Shown here: in pieces, positions 16,149 through 24,799 of the stretch | How positions within the stretch are numbered: position 1 is the first letter of the stretch | How the letters are laid out: each line of letters starts with the position of its first letter | DNA from: Microbacterium azadirachtae | GTDB lineage: Bacteria; Actinomycetota; Actinomycetes; Actinomycetales; Microbacteriaceae | DNA: 64,000 nucleotides | Direction: 5' to 3' | NCBI RefSeq assembly: GCF_000956545.1 | Contig: NZ_JYIT01000072.1 | Location: forward strand, 25,736-89,735 | Made by a program: the position numbers and the translations under genes | The notes under the pieces: model-generated | Database searches by the model: none | Seen by the model: only the letters and a program-made list of their open reading frames with translations | Told to the model about the DNA's origin: nothing

Positions 16149-16973
16149 ATGCGCCGTCTCGCGCTCGTCGCGGCCGCCCTCGCCGCAGGAACCGTGCTCG
16201 TCGCCGGTTGCTCGGCCACGCCTCCGAGCAGCACCGGCGACAACACGGCGACCGGATCCGCGACCCTCACGATCGGGATCGCGGACGACCTCCCCGGCGT
16301 CAGCCTCAAGACGGAGGCCGGCTACGCGGGATTCGACGTGGACACCGCCAACTACGTCGCCGGGAAGCTCGGCGTGCCGACGAAGAACATCACCTGGCAG
16401 CGCATCGACCAGGACGAGCGGGTGAGCTCGCTGACCTCGGGCAAGGTCGACCTCGTCGTCTCGACGTTCTCGATCACCGCGGAGCGCGAGAAGGAGATCG
16501 CCTTCGTGGGCCCGTACTTCGAGGCCCATCAGGATCTCCTGATCCGCCGCAACGACGACACCATCACCGGGCCGGAGACCCTGGACGGCAAGAAGGTGTG
16601 TGCGGCGGCGGGCACCACGTCGATCGACTACCTCACCTCCCACTACGAGGGGAAGATCACCGTGGTGAAAGTGCCGTCGTGGTCGGAGTGCGTGCGCGAT
16701 CTCGCAGCCGGCACCGTCGACGCGGTCTCGACGGACGACCTGATCCTCGCCGGCTTCGCCGCCGTCCCCGAATACAAGGGCGTGCTGCGGGTGATCGGCA
16801 AGGGCTTCACCGACGAGATGTACGGGATCGGGCTGAAAAAGGGCGACAACCGGGCCGACCAGGTGCGGGCGGCCCTCAAGGAGTACATCTCCTCGGGCGC
16901 ATGGAAGAAGTCGCTCGACGCCAACATCGCCCCCTCCGGGTATGCGATCCCCGCGCCGCCGACCGTGAAGTAG
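16149..16973 (+). CDS. ABC-type amino-acid-binding lipoprotein (glutamate-type), orphan
   Basis: The 274-aa protein starts with a lipoprotein signal ending in the lipobox VAGC (Cys at about 23) and continues as a periplasmic-binding-protein type 2 domain. The segment KVDLVVSTFSITAEREKEI and FVGPYFEAHQDLL is typical of GluB/glutamine-binding proteins. ATG 16149 is chosen because AAGGGGGA precedes it and the signal peptide starts there. No ABC permease or ATPase gene is adjacent; it is coupled to the permease instead. It may feed a distant ABC complex or act as a sensor. Confidence 0.85.
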   Translation: MRRLALVAAALAAGTVLVAGCSATPPSSTGDNTATGSATLTIGIADDLPGVSLKTEAGYAGFDVDTANYVAGKLGVPTKNITWQRIDQDERVSSLTSGKVDLVVSTFSITAEREKEIAFVGPYFEAHQDLLIRRNDDTITGPETLDGKKVCAAAGTTSIDYLTSHYEGKITVVKVPSWSECVRDLAAGTVDAVSTDDLILAGFAAVPEYKGVLRVIGKGFTDEMYGIGLKKGDNRADQVRAALKEYISSGAWKKSLDANIAPSGYAIPAPPTVK

Positions 16974-16979
16974 CGAAAT

Positions 16980-17016
16980 GACGACGCCCCTCCGCGAAGC
17001 GCGGAGGGGCGTCGTC
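16980..17016. terminator. Bidirectional terminator hairpin
   Basis: A 17-bp perfect stem (16980-16996 with 17000-17016, core GCCCCTCCGCG) with a 3-nt loop separates the convergent binding-protein and 5'-nucleotidase genes. Confidence 0.85.
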
Positions 17017-17024
17017 GTGCCGGA

Positions 17025-18908
17025 TCAGAAGACGGACACGCCGTTGCGGGTCAGCTTCCAGTTCACGACGTGGAAATCGGCCGGGTCGATCGTCCCGGCG
17101 GCCGACGCGTAGGCGACGATGGCCTCGCGGATGGCGACCTGGGCGTTGTAGACGACCGGCGCGGTGGCGATGTGCGGGAATCCGCCGCCGCCGGACTGGC
17201 GGTAGTTGTTGACCGCGACCACGAACTTCTGCGCGGGGTCGACCGGCGCGCCCTGCCACGACAGGTTCTGGATCCGCGAGCCCTGCGGCTGCGCGATGTC
17301 GACGTCGTAGGTCACGCCGGAGAACTGGTCGTAGTTGTAGTCCGGGGTGTTGAGCGCATTCGTCCAGCTCGCCGGATCCACCGGGGCGCCCGGCGCGACC
17401 TGCTGGAAGTACTTCGCCGAGTACTCCAGGTAGTCCTTGATCTGAGCGCCGGTCAGCACGGACGCCATGAGGGTGTTGTCGTAGATGTACAGCCCTGCCA
17501 CGTCGCGGATCGTGACCTCGCCCGCAGGGAACGTCGCCTGGCGGTTGAAGGGGGCGGCGATGGAGACGACGGGCAGCGACGCCTCCGCCGTGCCGGCGAT
17601 CGCCTTGGACACCGTGTCGACCTGCACCGCGTTGACGTAGTCGAGGATCGCGGTGTCCTTCCAGCAGGACTCCGCGGCGGAGAGCTCCTCGGTCGAGGTG
17701 GCCACCGGCTTGTTGACGTACGTCACGACCGCGTCGTGCTGCGCCTGGACGAGCGCGACCATGGCCGGATCGTCCTGCACGGTGTTCGTGTTGAGGTTCG
17801 TGGACTTGCGCGACACGACCGTCCACTTGCCCTTGACCTGCTGCAGCTCGATGTCGAACACGCTGAGGCGCTGCCCCCAGCACATCGGCTCGCTGAGCAC
17901 CACCTGCTGGCCGGTCTGCGCGTTCGTCACGAAGCGCTGCGGGATGTCCTTGTGCGCGTGGCCGAACAGGATCGCGTCGATACCAGGCACTTGTTCGGCG
18001 AGGATTCCCGCGGCGTTCTCGTTCGGGAGATCCGTGCCGTAGGAAGACGTGCCGCTGTCGCCGGAGTGCACGCTCACGACGACGAGGTCGACGCCCTGGT
18101 CGCGGATGACCGGGACCCAGCGCTTGGCGGTCTCGACGATGTCCAGCACCTCGAGCGTGCCGCTCACGTGCGCCTTGTCCCAGATGACGATGCCGGGGTT
18201 GGTGAGGCCGAGCACGCCGACCTTGATCGGCTTGTAGCCCGGGATCTTCATCGTCTTGATCGTGTACGGCGTGTAGGCGGGCACGGTCGTGCCGGCGCGC
18301 ACGGCGTTGGCCCCGAGCACGGGCGCATCCATCTGCGAGATCCAGGTGTCGAGGAAGTCGAGGCCGTAGTTGAACTCGTGGTTGCCGAGGGCGACGGCGT
18401 CGTAGCCGAGCGCGTTCATCTGCGCGGCCATCGGGTGGGTGGCGCCGGTCTGGGTGATCGGGTCGACCGTGGCGTAGTAGAAGCCCAGCGGCGTGCCCTG
18501 GATGGTGTCGCCCGCGTCGAAGAGGAGCGTGCGCTCGCGACCGCGGTCGGCGCGGATCTGGTTCACGACGCTCGAGACCCGGGAGAGGCCGACGACGTTG
18601 CCGGCCTTGTCGGTGTACGCCGCGTCCTTGTAGTAGTCCCAGTTCACGGCGTGCGAGTGGATGTCGGACGTGCCCATGATCGTGATGGTCACGGACTTGC
18701 CGACGCCGCCGGCCGCGGCCGACGCCTTCTCCGGGGTGGCGACCCAGCCCGCGGCGGCGAGGGCGCTCGCCGCGGTGACGCCCGTGAGGAATCCTCGTCG
18801 ATTCAGTCCGGAGCGGTGCTCCTGTGCGGCCTCGTCGGGAACCGCGCACGAGCACCAGCGGGGTTCGGGAGCGGCGGCGTGGCGGTGCAGATGTGTTTCA
18901 TCGGTCAT
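17025..18908 (-). CDS. Tat-exported 5'-nucleotidase/2',3'-cyclic phosphodiesterase family protein
   Basis: The 627-aa protein begins with a twin-arginine signal (NRRGFLTG) ending after EKASA. The calcineurin-like phosphatase domain shows TSDIHSH, DAGDT, GNHEFNYG and GHAHK metal-binding motifs, and the C-terminal 5'-nucleotidase substrate domain includes GGGGFPH. ATG 18908 is the start that gives a signal peptide; an open frame of some 570 codons upstream is antisense to the next gene and not coding. It probably releases phosphate and nucleosides from extracellular nucleotides. It is monocistronic with a terminator at its 3' end. Confidence 0.92.
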   Translation of the reverse strand: MTDETHLHRHAAAPEPRWCSCAVPDEAAQEHRSGLNRRGFLTGVTAASALAAAGWVATPEKASAAAGGVGKSVTITIMGTSDIHSHAVNWDYYKDAAYTDKAGNVVGLSRVSSVVNQIRADRGRERTLLFDAGDTIQGTPLGFYYATVDPITQTGATHPMAAQMNALGYDAVALGNHEFNYGLDFLDTWISQMDAPVLGANAVRAGTTVPAYTPYTIKTMKIPGYKPIKVGVLGLTNPGIVIWDKAHVSGTLEVLDIVETAKRWVPVIRDQGVDLVVVSVHSGDSGTSSYGTDLPNENAAGILAEQVPGIDAILFGHAHKDIPQRFVTNAQTGQQVVLSEPMCWGQRLSVFDIELQQVKGKWTVVSRKSTNLNTNTVQDDPAMVALVQAQHDAVVTYVNKPVATSTEELSAAESCWKDTAILDYVNAVQVDTVSKAIAGTAEASLPVVSIAAPFNRQATFPAGEVTIRDVAGLYIYDNTLMASVLTGAQIKDYLEYSAKYFQQVAPGAPVDPASWTNALNTPDYNYDQFSGVTYDVDIAQPQGSRIQNLSWQGAPVDPAQKFVVAVNNYRQSGGGGFPHIATAPVVYNAQVAIREAIVAYASAAGTIDPADFHVVNWKLTRNGVSVF

Positions 18909-19083
18909 GAAGACCGATGCAACCACGCCGAGGGGATGCGGACAACAACGTGCGAGTGAACACTCGGGCATCGCGCGCATGAGCGGACCGGATCCGTCTG
19001 GGTGCGCGATCGAGCGGATCCGGCCGCCCATCCGGGGGATCCGGTTCTCCGGAGCGAGGTGCGCCATGTCGAGTCGATTTTGG

Positions 19084-19096
19084 CTAACCTGGTTAG
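19084..19096. promoter_or_regulatory. Palindromic operator CTAACCTGGTTAG
   Basis: A perfect palindrome (arms CTAACC/GGTTAG) sits 25 nt before the SDR gene start, overlapping its promoter region. It is of the size bound by TetR- or MerR-type dimers; no regulator gene is adjacent. Confidence 0.5.
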
Positions 19097-19121
19097 ACAA
19101 ACGCTTAGGGGAGCTGATCGA

Positions 19122-20591
19122 ATGACGAGAGTCGTCGTCACGGGCGCGACCGGGTACATCGGCGGACGCCTGGTTCCGCAGCTGCTCGATGCGGGCTACG
19201 AGGTGACCTGTCTGGTGCGCTCCGCGTGGAAGCTCACCGACGTCCCCTGGCGGGACCGTGTGCGCGTCGTCACGGCGGACCTCTCCACCGGAGACGGGGT
19301 GCGCGCCGCGATGGAGGGCGCGGAGATCGCCTATTACCTCGTGCACTCGATGAGCGCGGGCGGCCGGTTCGAAGACACCGAGCGCAGGCAGGCCGAGATC
19401 TTCGCGGCGGCCGCCGCCGAAGCCGGGGTCCGGCGTCTCGTGTACCTCGGCGGACTGCATCCCGCCGAGGGACGCCTCTCGTCGCACCTCGCGTCGCGCG
19501 CTGCGGTGGGCCGCATCCTCCTCGACTCGCCGGTTCCGGCGATCGTCTTCCAGGCGGGGATCGTGATCGGATCCGGGTCCGCCTCGTTCGAGATGATCCG
19601 CCACCTCACCGAGGTGCTGCCGTACATGCCCGCGCCGCGCTGGGTGCGCAACCGGGTGCAGCCGATCGCCGTGCGCGACGTGCTGCGCTACCTCGTGCAG
19701 GCGGCGGGTCTTCCCGATGTCCTCAATCGCACCTTCGACATCGGCGGCCCCGACGTGCTGCGCTACGGGCAGATGATGAACGGCTACGCCGTCGAGGCGG
19801 GGCTCCACCAGCGGCCGATCGCGGCGCTGCCCGTGCTGACGCCCTGGCTCGCGTCGCAGTGGGTGAACCTCGTCACGCCCGTGCCGCGGGCGCTCGCCGT
19901 GCCGATCATCGCGTCGTTGCAGAACGACTGCGTGGCGCACGAGCACGACATCGATCGCTACATCCCGCCGCCCGAGGGAGGGCTGCTTCCGTACCGGGTG
20001 GCGGTGCGACTGGCCCTGCGCCGCGAACGCGCCGGCGAGGTGGAGACGAGCTGGCAGAACGCGACCGTCGCAGGCGCGCCGAGCGACCCGCTGCCGAGCG
20101 ATCCGGAATGGGCGGGGCAGGTCGTATTCACCGATGAGCGCGAGCGGCACAGTGCGGCATCGCCCGCAGCGGTGTGGCGGGTCATCGAATCGATCGGAGG
20201 GGAGAGCGGATGGCATTCCGCGCCGCTCGCCTGGGCCGCGCGCGGCTGGATCGATCGTCTCTCCGGCGGCGTGGGGATGACGCGGGGGCGTCGGCACCCC
20301 TCCCGCCTGAACACCGGTGACGTGGTCGACGTCTGGCGGGTCGAGTCGATCACACGAGGACGGTCCCTGCGACTGCGTGCGGAGATGCGGATGCCGGGGC
20401 GCGGATGGCTTGAGCTGAGCGTGCGCCCGGACGGCGGCGGCAGCCTGTATCGCCAGCGCGCGGTGTTCTTCCCCAAGGGTCTCGCCGGGCGCCTCTACTG
20501 GGCGATGCTGCTGCCGTTCCACGGCATCATCTTCAGCGGCATGGTCGCGAGCATCCTCCGCGAGGCCGAGCGCGATCCGCACCGCGACTGA
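19122..20591 (+). CDS. NAD(P)-binding SDR-type protein with DUF2867 domain
   Basis: The 489-aa protein starts VVVTGATGYIGGRL, a Rossmann dinucleotide-binding site. Residues ~1-290 are an atypical (NmrA/complex I NDUFA9-like) short-chain dehydrogenase. The C-terminal ~150 residues match the layout of DUF2867, a START-like lipid-binding fold (SAASPAAVWRVIESIGGE). ATG 19122 with TAGGGGAG upstream is chosen. It is probably involved in ubiquinone/menaquinone-like or lipid chemistry; the substrate is unknown. The palindrome in its promoter suggests induction by a ligand. Confidence 0.8.
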   Translation: MTRVVVTGATGYIGGRLVPQLLDAGYEVTCLVRSAWKLTDVPWRDRVRVVTADLSTGDGVRAAMEGAEIAYYLVHSMSAGGRFEDTERRQAEIFAAAAAEAGVRRLVYLGGLHPAEGRLSSHLASRAAVGRILLDSPVPAIVFQAGIVIGSGSASFEMIRHLTEVLPYMPAPRWVRNRVQPIAVRDVLRYLVQAAGLPDVLNRTFDIGGPDVLRYGQMMNGYAVEAGLHQRPIAALPVLTPWLASQWVNLVTPVPRALAVPIIASLQNDCVAHEHDIDRYIPPPEGGLLPYRVAVRLALRRERAGEVETSWQNATVAGAPSDPLPSDPEWAGQVVFTDERERHSAASPAAVWRVIESIGGESGWHSAPLAWAARGWIDRLSGGVGMTRGRRHPSRLNTGDVVDVWRVESITRGRSLRLRAEMRMPGRGWLELSVRPDGGGSLYRQRAVFFPKGLAGRLYWAMLLPFHGIIFSGMVASILREAERDPHRD

Positions 20592-20695
20592 GGAACGCGG
20601 GAGGACCGCGGCGGCGTTTGTCAATCCCGGTGACGGCGGCGCGCACAGGCGTCAGGCTGGGGCCCGGTACCGCACCCGACGCAGAGGAGACCCCG

Positions 20696-21160
20696 ATGGT
20701 GATCGCCGAGACCGTGGGCAGGGCACAGGATGACGGGCTTCCGGTGTACGGAGCGCTGCGCGAGGTCGTGCATCTCGCCGAGACCGTGGAGCCGCTCTAC
20801 GTGCGATACAGCGAGGACCCGCGCGCCGACGTCGGCGGCCGCAGCATGGACGGAGAGAGCGGCCTGACGCTCCCCGGACTGTCGGCGAGCCCGCTCACGC
20901 CCGAGCAGTGGTGGACGCGCCCGGTCGAGCAGTGGGTCTCCCGGCAGCTGGTGAAGTACCGGCATCTCGAGCGCGAAGGGGAGGGCCGCGTGGCCTGGAT
21001 CCTCACCGGCGACGAGGTCGGGAGAGGGCCCGACGCGGAGCCCCTGCTGGCGGACGCGATCCCCGTCGCCGTGCTCGCTCCGCGCGTGCTCGAAGAGGCG
21101 GAGACGGTGTACTCGGCCTCGTTCGAGCGGGGCCAGACGGTGGCGGACGCGCGACGATAG
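20696..21160 (+). CDS. DUF6098-like protein
   Basis: The 154-aa protein reads LREVVHLAETVEPLYVRYSEDPRADVGGRSMDGE near its start. These are features I associate with the actinobacterial DUF6098 family, of unknown function. The segment EQWWTRPVEQWVSRQL and a C-terminal alpha/beta part follow. ATG 20696 is chosen for the GAGGAGA 5 nt upstream. It is likely co-expressed with the SRPBCC gene 82 nt downstream, in what looks like a stress-gene cluster. Confidence 0.7.
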   Translation: MVIAETVGRAQDDGLPVYGALREVVHLAETVEPLYVRYSEDPRADVGGRSMDGESGLTLPGLSASPLTPEQWWTRPVEQWVSRQLVKYRHLEREGEGRVAWILTGDEVGRGPDAEPLLADAIPVAVLAPRVLEEAETVYSASFERGQTVADARR

Positions 21161-21242
21161 CCGATACGAGCGCGATGCGGAACCCCGGCGGCGGTGCTGC
21201 GGATCGCGCGTAGCGCGGCCCCCTCCAACCGAAGGAGGAGCC

Positions 21243-21737
21243 ATGAGCACCACAGTCAACGCTTCCGTCGACGTCAATGTCCCCGTGCACCGCGCGTACG
21301 ACCAGTGGACCCAGTTCGAGGAGTTCCCGCAGTTCATGGAGGCGGTACGCCACGTCGAGCAGCTCGATGACGTCCGCACGCGCTGGGACACGGAGATCGG
21401 CGGAGTGAAGCGGACCTTCGAGGCGACGACTACCGAGCAGATCCCGGATTCCCTGATCCGCTGGGAGAGCTCGGGCGAGAAGGTGCATTCCGGCCAGGTG
21501 GCGTTCACCAGCGGACCCGTCGGAACGCGCGTCGACCTCACGCTGACCTGGAAGCCCGAGGGCTTCCTGGAGCGGGTCGGGTCCACGCTCGCGCTCGACG
21601 AGCACGCGGCGGAACGGGACCTGCACCGGTTCAAGGAGTTCATCGAGAACCGGGGGACGGCGACCGGCGCGTGGCGCGGCACCGTGAACGGCGAGACGAC
21701 ACCGCCCGAGGGCGAGTCCTACAACGACCTCGCGTGA
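21243..21737 (+). CDS. SRPBCC (START-like) domain protein
   Basis: The 164-aa protein is a single START/polyketide-cyclase fold. It has VNVPVHRAYDQWTQFEEFPQFMEAVRHV at the front and a long C-terminal helix (AERDLHRFKEFIENRG), as in CoQ10-binding Coq10p/YcnB-like proteins. A strong AAGGAGGAG precedes ATG 21243. Members bind hydrophobic ligands. No enzyme partner is adjacent. Its neighbours (DUF6098, topoisomerase IB, DUF4383) are typical stress-response genes in this lineage. Confidence 0.85.
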   Translation: MSTTVNASVDVNVPVHRAYDQWTQFEEFPQFMEAVRHVEQLDDVRTRWDTEIGGVKRTFEATTTEQIPDSLIRWESSGEKVHSGQVAFTSGPVGTRVDLTLTWKPEGFLERVGSTLALDEHAAERDLHRFKEFIENRGTATGAWRGTVNGETTPPEGESYNDLA

Positions 21738-21748
21738 GACCGCCGCCC

Positions 21749-21782
21749 GACGCATCCGCGCCCCGTCGGCCGCGGATGCGTC
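21749..21782. terminator. Bidirectional terminator hairpin
   Basis: GACGCATCCGCG (21749-21760) pairs perfectly with CGCGGATGCGTC (21771-21782) around a 10-nt loop, between the convergent SRPBCC and topoisomerase genes. It overlaps the topoisomerase stop codon. Confidence 0.75.
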
Positions 21783-22740
21783 AGGGCAGCAGCTCGATCA
21801 GCTGCTGCTCGACGCTGCGGCCGTTCGGATTCACGGTCAGCCCCTGCGCGTAGCGCTCGAACAGCCGAGGGTCGATGTAGCTTCCGCGCGCCACAGCCGG
21901 CGTGTTCCCGAGCGCGAGCGCCGTCTCCTCGACGGCGAGGCGCACGGCGCGTCGTCCGGCGGCCGCGGTCTCGGCGGCACCCGAGCGCGCGAGGCTGCGC
22001 GCGGCGATGACCGTCGCATGGATCGTGCGGAAGTCCTTGGCGGTGAAGTCGCCGCCGGTGCGGGCGCGGACGTCCTCGTTGATGTCCGCCGGACGCACTG
22101 GATGCCAGGGGCCGTCCTCCCGCCATGCCAGCAGCCGGGTCCGCGAACCGCGTCGGCGGAGCTGATCCAGAACCGCGGCGAGGTCGGGATCCTCGAGCTC
22201 CGTCTGCCACGGGACGCTGCTCTTGCCACGGAACCTCAACCGCACCGTCTCTCCGTCGACGGCGACATGGCGTGCGCGCAGCGTGCACAGCCCGACGCTG
22301 CCGTGCCGCTCGGCGTACTCCTCGGAGCCGACCCGGAGCAGCGCCACGTCGAGCATCCGGAAGCCGGCGGCGAGGACGGTCGCGCGTGACATCCCGCCGG
22401 CGCGCAGGTCGCGGGTGACCGAGCGGCGTGCCGCCGGCAGCGCCCGCGCGAGGTCCAGGGCGCGGTCGAACTTCGCCTCCGCAGCCCGACGCGCCCATTC
22501 CGGGTGATACCGGTACTGCGTGCGCCCTGCGGCGTCGACGCCGGTGGCCTGGAGGTGGCCGTCCGGGTGCGGGCAGATCCACACGTCCTCCCACGCCGGC
22601 GGGATCGCGAGCGCCCTGATCCGCTCGAGCGTGCGCGCGTCGTCGAGGTGCCGGCCTCGGGCGTCCCGGTACTCGAACCCCCGTCCGCGCCGGATCCGGC
22701 GTATGCCCGGCTTCTGCCCGTCCACGATGCGCAGCGCCAT
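21781..22740 (-). CDS. DNA topoisomerase IB
   Basis: The 319-aa protein has the bacterial/viral type IB topoisomerase layout. An N-terminal domain carries the GFEYRD...RIRALAIPPAWEDVWICP signature, and the catalytic domain holds DFTAKDFRTIHAT. The active-site tyrosine is in GSYIDPRLF (Tyr at about 288). It relaxes supercoils through a 3'-phosphotyrosine link. ATG 22740 has GGAGGGGG just upstream; the frame continues another 77 codons without coding character. It is divergent from the DUF4383 gene. Confidence 0.93.
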   Translation of the reverse strand: MALRIVDGQKPGIRRIRRGRGFEYRDARGRHLDDARTLERIRALAIPPAWEDVWICPHPDGHLQATGVDAAGRTQYRYHPEWARRAAEAKFDRALDLARALPAARRSVTRDLRAGGMSRATVLAAGFRMLDVALLRVGSEEYAERHGSVGLCTLRARHVAVDGETVRLRFRGKSSVPWQTELEDPDLAAVLDQLRRRGSRTRLLAWREDGPWHPVRPADINEDVRARTGGDFTAKDFRTIHATVIAARSLARSGAAETAAAGRRAVRLAVEETALALGNTPAVARGSYIDPRLFERYAQGLTVNPNGRSVEQQLIELLP

Positions 22741-22863
22741 CCTGCCCCCTCCGATCGCCCCGGCGGCATCGCTCCGGTCCGCGGCTGATCCTGGCGTGCG
22801 GCGGGCGACGCCGCAAGGGGCTTGCCTCGGCCGGATCGTCCCTGCGGCACCTCTCCCGAAGGA

Positions 22864-22878
22864 GGGGCGAAAGTCCTG
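22864..22878. promoter_or_regulatory. DosR/DevR-box-like element
   Basis: GGGGCGAAAGTCCTG (read on the other strand CAGGACTTTCGCCCC) is close to the dormancy box core GGGACTTTAGTCCC but has three deviations. It lies 81 nt before the DUF4383 gene and 124 nt before topoisomerase IB. No regulator gene is in the window. Confidence 0.3.
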
Positions 22879-22958
22879 CCGGATGCGTGCAATCCGATTC
22901 CTCGGGGCCTCCGAAGAAGAGGTGAGCGGCATCCCGCCGCCCGAATCGAGGAGGAGCA

Positions 22959-23369
22959 ATGCGTTCGTCACCGAACCGTCTGATCGCCGTCATCTTCGGC
23001 GCCGTCTACATCGTCGTCGGAGCACTCGGCTTCGCCGTCACCGGAGGAGTCTCCTTCCTGGCGACCCAGGGAGGGATGCTGCTCGGGATCTTCATGGTCA
23101 ACCCTCTGCACAACGTCGCGCATCTGCTGATCGGCGCGGCGCTGCTCGTGGCGGGACTCGTGTCGACGCCCGCCGCGAAGGGCACCAACACCGTCGTGGG
23201 AGCCGCGTATCTGCTGCTCGGCATCATCGGGTTCTTCCTGGTGGGCACGGCGGCGAACATCCTCGCGCTGAACACCTTCGACCACTTCCTGCACCTGGCG
23301 AGCGCTCTGCTGCTGCTCGTGGTCGGGCTGGGCGTGGAGCGCAGCGTGCCGCGCGGGGCGACGGCCTGA
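22959..23369 (+). CDS. DUF4383 membrane protein
   Basis: The 136-aa protein has four hydrophobic segments and the family pattern NPLHNVAHLLIGAALL followed by TFDHFLHLASALLLL, in which the paired His-containing helices mark DUF4383. GAGGAGGAG precedes ATG 22959. Function is unknown; the family is widespread in actinobacteria near stress genes. The next membrane-protein gene starts 7 nt after its stop, so the two form an operon. Confidence 0.85.
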   Translation: MRSSPNRLIAVIFGAVYIVVGALGFAVTGGVSFLATQGGMLLGIFMVNPLHNVAHLLIGAALLVAGLVSTPAAKGTNTVVGAAYLLLGIIGFFLVGTAANILALNTFDHFLHLASALLLLVVGLGVERSVPRGATA

Positions 23370-23376
23370 GGTCGTC

Positions 23377-23877
23377 ATGCTGCGCACCTGGCCCGCTCTG
23401 CTCGCGTGGGGAGCGGGCCTGATCCACCTCGCGATCGGGGCATCGATCGTCGCGCCATCGGGTGACGTGACGAGGGCGCTGTGCGCGCCGATGCTGCTGA
23501 TCGGCTCTGTCGAGCTCGGCTGGGGCATCGCCGTGCTGCGGGCGGGGCGGATCATCGGCGGGCGGGGAGCGGCGGCCGGCGCGATCGCGGCGGTGCTGCT
23601 CGGTGCGGTGTCGCTCGGGGGCGGCGCACCGGTCGGCGCCGTCGCGATCTCGTCGGCGCTCGTCGTCGTGGGGGGATCCATGGCGGCGCGCGCCGCGCGG
23701 AAGGGGGAGGGCTCGGCCAGGGCGCTGCGCGTGCGGGCGACGGGGATGGCCTTGGGAGTCTTCCTCGTCGCCGCGGTGGCGACGCCCGCCCTCGCACTGA
23801 CCGACGCGGTCGGTCACGGATCAGGACACGACCACGGCGGGGACCTGGTCGTCGTCGATCCGCACAGCGGTCACTGA
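23377..23877 (+). CDS. Small membrane protein with histidine-rich tail
   Basis: The 166-aa protein has four to five hydrophobic segments and ends in a His/Asp-rich tail (GHGSGHDHGGDL then DPHSGH) that could bind a divalent metal. It is not recognised as a named family. It starts 7 nt after the DUF4383 stop and ends before a strong terminator, so the two make a closed operon. Confidence 0.7.
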   Translation: MLRTWPALLAWGAGLIHLAIGASIVAPSGDVTRALCAPMLLIGSVELGWGIAVLRAGRIIGGRGAAAGAIAAVLLGAVSLGGGAPVGAVAISSALVVVGGSMAARAARKGEGSARALRVRATGMALGVFLVAAVATPALALTDAVGHGSGHDHGGDLVVVDPHSGH

Positions 23878-23897
23878 TCGGCAGGAGGGCCGGATAC

Positions 23898-23929
23898 GAC
23901 GAAGCCCCCGTCTCGGCGGGGGCTTCGTC
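23898..23929. terminator. Bidirectional terminator hairpin
   Basis: A 13-bp perfect stem (GACGAAGCCCCCG with its complement, 23898-23910/23917-23929) and a 6-nt loop lie between the convergent membrane-protein and M23 peptidase genes. Confidence 0.85.
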
Positions 23930-23944
23930 CTGTCCGAGATCGGA

Positions 23945-24799
23945 TCAGAAGACGTTGGACTGGAGCCAGGCGAGCGGGTCGATCGCGCTGTCGTTGATGT
24001 GCACCTCGAAGTGCAGGCAGGAGCCGACCGTCCAGCCGGTGTTGCCGACGCGGCCGAGGAACTGGCCGGCCGTGACGCACTCGCCGACCTGCACCGCGCG
24101 CGTCCCGTAGTCCATGTGCGCGTACAGGGTGGAGACGGCATTCTGGCCGCTCAGTGCGGCGTGCGAGAGCTCGACCGAGACGCCGTAGCCCTGGTAGCTC
24201 TCCTGGGAGAGCGTGACGCAGCCGTCGGCCGCGGCGTAGATGGGGGTGCCGATGGGGGCCGCGAAGTCCTGGCCCATGTGACTGCGTCCGGTGCGCGGGG
24301 CGCCGAATCCGTCGGTCAGCGTGTAGGAGCCGGCGGCCATCGGGTAGATGACCTGGCCGGGCTGCGCGATAGACGCGACACCGGTGCGCGCGGCCGCAGC
24401 GGTGGCGGCCTGCTTCGCGCTGAGCTCGGTGGGCGTGGTGGCCGTGAACGTGCCGTGCACCTGCACGTCGGGCAGCACGCCGTTGGCAGCGGTGAACGAC
24501 TGCGCGCGGATGTCGGCCGAGGCGTTGTTCGCGGCCTGGGCGTCGCTGGCGCGGACCATGCCGATGGCGGGGAGCGCGGTGCCGACGACGAGTGCGGAGA
24601 TCGCCAGCGCAGCGCCCGTGCTGCGGCTGAGACGCTTGACGTTGCGACGCGGGCGACGGCCTGCGGGGACGGCGTGCGGAGGAAGCTGGGCCGGGGCCGC
24701 GGATCGGGCGGCCGGCTCGGAGGCCTGCGGTGGCGCGGGGATGCGCGCCTGGGGCGCGGTCGGGTCTGCCGCGCGGGTGCCGGCGAACGTGCCGCGCAC
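23945..24799 (-). CDS. M23-family (LytM/peptidase) cell-wall hydrolase, exported
   Basis: From GTG 24799 the protein has 284 residues: a Pro/Ala-rich N-terminus, one membrane or signal segment (ALAISALVVGTALPAIG), a linker, and a C-terminal M23 domain. The domain carries the motifs SHMGQDFAAPIGTPIYAA, LYAHMDYG and HFEVHI, which hold the zinc ligands His/Asp and HxH. It should cut peptidoglycan cross-links outside the membrane. The frame stays open and protein-like for about 80 codons upstream (to ~25040) but with no ATG, GTG or TTG, so the true start is uncertain. GAGGAG before two ATC codons at 25001-25006 is a candidate. Confidence 0.85.
   Translation of the reverse strand: MRGTFAGTRAADPTAPQARIPAPPQASEPAARSAAPAQLPPHAVPAGRRPRRNVKRLSRSTGAALAISALVVGTALPAIGMVRASDAQAANNASADIRAQSFTAANGVLPDVQVHGTFTATTPTELSAKQAATAAAARTGVASIAQPGQVIYPMAAGSYTLTDGFGAPRTGRSHMGQDFAAPIGTPIYAAADGCVTLSQESYQGYGVSVELSHAALSGQNAVSTLYAHMDYGTRAVQVGECVTAGQFLGRVGNTGWTVGSCLHFEVHINDSAIDPLAWLQSNVF

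Noticed and set aside
18909..20624. Minus-strand open frame extending the 5'-nucleotidase by ~570 codons
   Set aside because: It is antisense to the SDR/DUF2867 gene, lacks domain features, and the Tat signal fixes the start at 18908.
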